DNA of 64,000 nt from Elusimicrobiota bacterium (lineage in GTDB: Bacteria; Elusimicrobiota; Elusimicrobia; Elusimicrobiales; UBA9959). Of the stretch, positions 62,070 through 64,000 are shown in pieces. The stretch spans positions 124,001-188,000 of the forward strand of contig JAGVVD010000011.1 in NCBI GenBank assembly GCA_019135865.1, given 5' to 3'. Position 1 is the stretch's first letter. Each line of letters opens with the position of its first letter. The notes under the pieces are model-generated. The model was given only the letters and a program-made list of their open reading frames with translations, searched no databases and was not told the origin of the DNA. Both the position numbers and the translations under genes were made by a program.

Positions 62070-63166
62070 CGCGCGTCCTCCAGCCGGCCGGCTATCTCGT
62101 CCAGGCCGTAGTGACGGGCCAGCAGCCAGCGGCGGCCGCCGCGCTCGTCGGAGGCCTCGGGCTTTATCGTCTCCATCTCGGCCAGGAAGGCTTTGGCCAG
62201 CGCGTTCCCGGAGATCTCCGCCGCCACCCGCGTGTCCAGTTCCACGGCCACCCGCCGCACCATCGGCGCCAAACGCTCGCGCAGACCGTCGGCCGCCGCG
62301 CGCACCGCCTTCTCGTCGTCAACGATACCGCTCAGCCGCACCGTCACAAGGTCGGGCTTCTCGAGCTCCAGAATAAGTTTGGACACCGGTTGCTCGGGCA
62401 CCGCGCCGTCCGGCCCCAGCGGCAACGTGTACTCGCGGTACTGCCCGGCGCTGACCAGCTCCAGCGCGCGTATATTGACCGGCGAGCCCGCCGTATCCAC
62501 CAGCCGCACCGTCTTGCGCCCCGCCTCGCGCGGATGCGCCCGCCAGACGCGGGGGGAACCCGGGTAGCAGGCCAGCGCCCCGCCCAGCAGCATCTGCCGC
62601 CCGGCGTGCACATGGCCCATCGCCGCGTAATCCACCGCGAAACGCTGGAAGAAATTGTCGTCCATCACGCCCGCGCGCGCCTGGTCCTCCGGGTCCGGCC
62701 CGGAGAAGATGGTGGAATTGAGCGCGTGCACCAGCGCCACCCGCACCGCGCCCGGCTTTTTGGGGTCCACCCTCCAGTCTCGATATCCGTCATAGGCCGC
62801 CGCGTGCGGCACGCAGAGGAACTCCACGCCCTTGCTCTCAAACAATGTGAACGGCAGCTCCGCCTTGAAGGTCAGCGGCTTGAGGTCGTACTTCGACAGG
62901 TCCGGCTGCCCGCCCAGCGACTCGTGATTGCCGGGGATATAAATAACCTCGCAGCCAGCCTTGACCAGCGGCTCCAGCCGCGCGCAGACCTCGCGCCGCA
63001 GCGCCTCGAAATCGGCGAAGGAATCGAACAGGTCGCCCGATATCAGCAGAAAATCTGCCCGCTCCGTCCGGCAGAGCCCGATTATTTCTCCCAGCACCGA
63101 CAGGCCGTAGTCCTTATCGTCCCCGGTCGCCAGGTGCAGGTCGGCAGTATGTATTATCTTGGCCAT
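62066..63166 (-). CDS. SbcD/YhaO-like metallophosphoesterase (DNA repair nuclease)
   Basis: 366 residues. Mre11/SbcD motifs in order: HTADLHL (motif I, residues 6-12), ISGDLFDS (II), IPGNHES (III), ALVHALNS-type motif IV region, and YAAMGHVHAGRQ (V). The metal-binding Asp/His set is complete. The C-terminal ~120 residues would bind the ATPase partner encoded immediately downstream. It should resect or clip DNA ends with its partner. Upstream DNA is AT-rich with palindromes. Confidence 0.9.
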   Translation of the reverse strand: MAKIIHTADLHLATGDDKDYGLSVLGEIIGLCRTERADFLLISGDLFDSFADFEALRREVCARLEPLVKAGCEVIYIPGNHESLGGQPDLSKYDLKPLTFKAELPFTLFESKGVEFLCVPHAAAYDGYRDWRVDPKKPGAVRVALVHALNSTIFSGPDPEDQARAGVMDDNFFQRFAVDYAAMGHVHAGRQMLLGGALACYPGSPRVWRAHPREAGRKTVRLVDTAGSPVNIRALELVSAGQYREYTLPLGPDGAVPEQPVSKLILELEKPDLVTVRLSGIVDDEKAVRAAADGLRERLAPMVRRVAVELDTRVAAEISGNALAKAFLAEMETIKPEASDERGGRRWLLARHYGLDEIAGRLEDAR

Positions 63167-63272
63167 GAAGTCCCTCTAATTATAGTTATTATCGCCTTTA
63201 AGTGTATTCGCCATAATTAAAGTGTGAGCGCTTAAAATTTAATTACCAGCATCTAATTAAACTTTATCGCGC

Positions 63273-63305
63273 AAACTTTAATAAGAAAGGGCCTTATTAA
63301 ACTTT
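63273..63305. repeat. AT-rich inverted repeat
   Basis: AAACTTTAATAAG (63273-63285) and CTTATTAAACTTT (63293-63305) pair with one mismatch across a 7-base spacer. It is the centre of a ~130-bp AT-rich patch (63170-63310) in an otherwise GC-rich region and carries several ATTAAACTTT/TAATTAAAG words. A smaller perfect palindrome (TTTCAGCA/TGCTGAAA) follows at 63322-63339. Possible operator for the nuclease operon. Confidence 0.6.
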
Positions 63306-63360
63306 GCCTGGTTAGCCGGGCTTTCAGCAAATGCTGAAACATGGCCTCCGGGTGAATTTG

Positions 63361-63389
63361 AAAAGCCGCCGCGCTTATCTTAACGCGGC
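63361..63389 (-). terminator. Terminator of the AAA ATPase gene
   Basis: On the minus strand GCCGCG (63389-63384) pairs with CGCGGC (63373-63368), followed by GGCTTTT. It abuts the stop codon at 63392-63390. Confidence 0.6.
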
Positions 63390-64000
63390 TCAATAGAGAA
63401 AACCGAACAGGTAAAGCGGGATCCTGTTGCCGGCCCCTATCTCTATCCGGTCCAGCGCCAGATATGAGTTCTTAACCCCCTTTATCTGCCGGGCGCTCTT
63501 GCCGCCTCCTCCCACCTCGAAAGTGAGAGAGCCGTTGACGGTGAAGTCCCCTTTGCCGGACGCGGTCACGATCTCGGTCACGGAGACCTGGTTGATGAAG
63601 AAGGTTTCGCGTACCGCGCCTTCTTCGGCGTCCGCTTTCAGGGACCCGTTGACCGCGGCGAGCAGGCTGGTGTTCTCCAGGAAGAGCTTTTCCGCTTTGC
63701 GCAGCGACCTGTACCCCTTTCCCGCGGAACGCAGCGCCGTAACGATACCGGACTGTTCCAGATACTCCAGGTAGCGGTAGACGTAGAGCTTGGAGATCCC
63801 CAGTTCCCTGCTGAGCTTGTCGATGTTGGGCGAAAAGGAGGCCGCCCCGGCTATAAGCCAGAGGATCTTCTTGAGGACGGCGATATTGCCGGGCTTCATG
63901 TTGCCGGCCAGCGCCACGTCCTCGTAGAGGGTTTTCTCTATCAGGTTCAGGACTTTGCCGGGGTAGGCGGGCGCGCTTTCCGTGAAGAACGGATAATAGC
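63390..64000 (-). CDS. AAA-family ATPase of the DUF4143-like type, C-terminal part (5' truncated by window)
   Basis: The frame stays open to the window edge; the first Met inside is at 63917 but sequence upstream is typical of the family (YYPFFTESAPAYPGKVLNLI). The visible ~203 residues hold the helical linker (EKTLYEDVA) and a winged helix (NIDKLSRELGISKLYVYRYLEYLEQSGIV). A C-terminal region normal for these ATPases (KAEKLFLENTSLLAAVNG, SLTFEVGGGGKSARQIKG) follows, whose fold recalls a decayed PD-(D/E)xK nuclease. The P-loop domain lies outside the window. Such proteins are common accessory ATPases of unknown cellular role. Confidence 0.75.
   Translation of the reverse strand, partial: YYPFFTESAPAYPGKVLNLIEKTLYEDVALAGNMKPGNIAVLKKILWLIAGAASFSPNIDKLSRELGISKLYVYRYLEYLEQSGIVTALRSAGKGYRSLRKAEKLFLENTSLLAAVNGSLKADAEEGAVRETFFINQVSVTEIVTASGKGDFTVNGSLTFEVGGGGKSARQIKGVKNSYLALDRIEIGAGNRIPLYLFGFLY

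Overview
The window is high-GC (roughly 65-70 %), densely coded DNA from a Gram-negative bacterium. Outer-membrane proteins (a DUF481 barrel, a PorV-like barrel, a small porin-like barrel), lipoboxes and many signal peptides show an outer membrane. The mix (monomeric NADP isocitrate dehydrogenase, receiver/PEP-synthase fusion, PorV and FlgD-like Ig domains, NdvB-type cyclic glucan synthase, frequent ATA isoleucine codons) does not fit a standard proteobacterium. Elusimicrobiota or a related candidate phylum is my guess, but no rRNA is present to prove it. Several genes have a TATAAT-like box only 6-8 nt before the start codon, so leaderless transcripts look common.

Layout. 1-1.8 kb: end of a TPR protein and an exported protein. 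1.8-4.7 kb (minus): receiver-like/PPDK-type ATP-binding protein. 4.8-9.0 kb: phosphate block (PhoB-like regulator, PhoR-like kinase, DUF47 protein, PiT transporter). 9.1-15.2 kb: secreted ComEC-type metallo-hydrolase, two overlapping diguanylate cyclases, SppA, a membrane protein and NAD(P)HX epimerase. 15.2-18.8 kb: divergent tilS and alaS around a perfect 32-bp inverted repeat, then tRNA-Arg(CCG). 18.8-19.6 kb: non-coding repeats seeded by the 3' end of that tRNA. 19.6-22.4 kb: exported protein, membrane protein and Ycf46-like AAA+ ATPase. 22.5-27.3 kb: icd (minus), a YbjT-like SDR/DUF2867 protein and an exported unknown. 27.5-36.7 kb: a giant cyclic beta-1,2-glucan synthase.

37-47.4 kb is an accessory island with visibly lower GC: TPR-like exported protein, XRE regulator, outer-membrane barrel, a putative surface/secretion operon (NHL/TIG/FlgD-Ig protein, PorV-CsgG-like fusion, LPP20-like lipoprotein) and an AbiEi/AbiEii toxin-antitoxin pair. 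Three direct copies of the 3' part of one WYL regulator gene lie at both edges and inside it. 47.5-49.8 kb: ECF sigma factor, putative anti-sigma factor and bactofilin-like membrane protein.

49.9-56.1 kb is the most interesting operon: two membrane proteins of unknown function, a membrane-anchored single-ring Clp-like AAA+ ATPase, a membrane-anchored beta-helix protein, a second soluble Clp-like AAA+ ATPase and a NERD nuclease/UvrD-like helicase. Directly behind it a near-consensus sigma-70 promoter drives a ~335-nt non-coding unit ending in a strong terminator. That unit contains a 222-nt run with no adenine at all. I know of no described system with this composition.

56.6-64 kb: DUF481 outer-membrane protein (minus), EF-hand exported protein, TauE/SafE transporter, a YhaN/YhaO-type SbcCD-like pair (minus), and the C-terminal part of an AAA ATPase cut by the window end. 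All function calls rest on reading motifs by eye; no database search was run.
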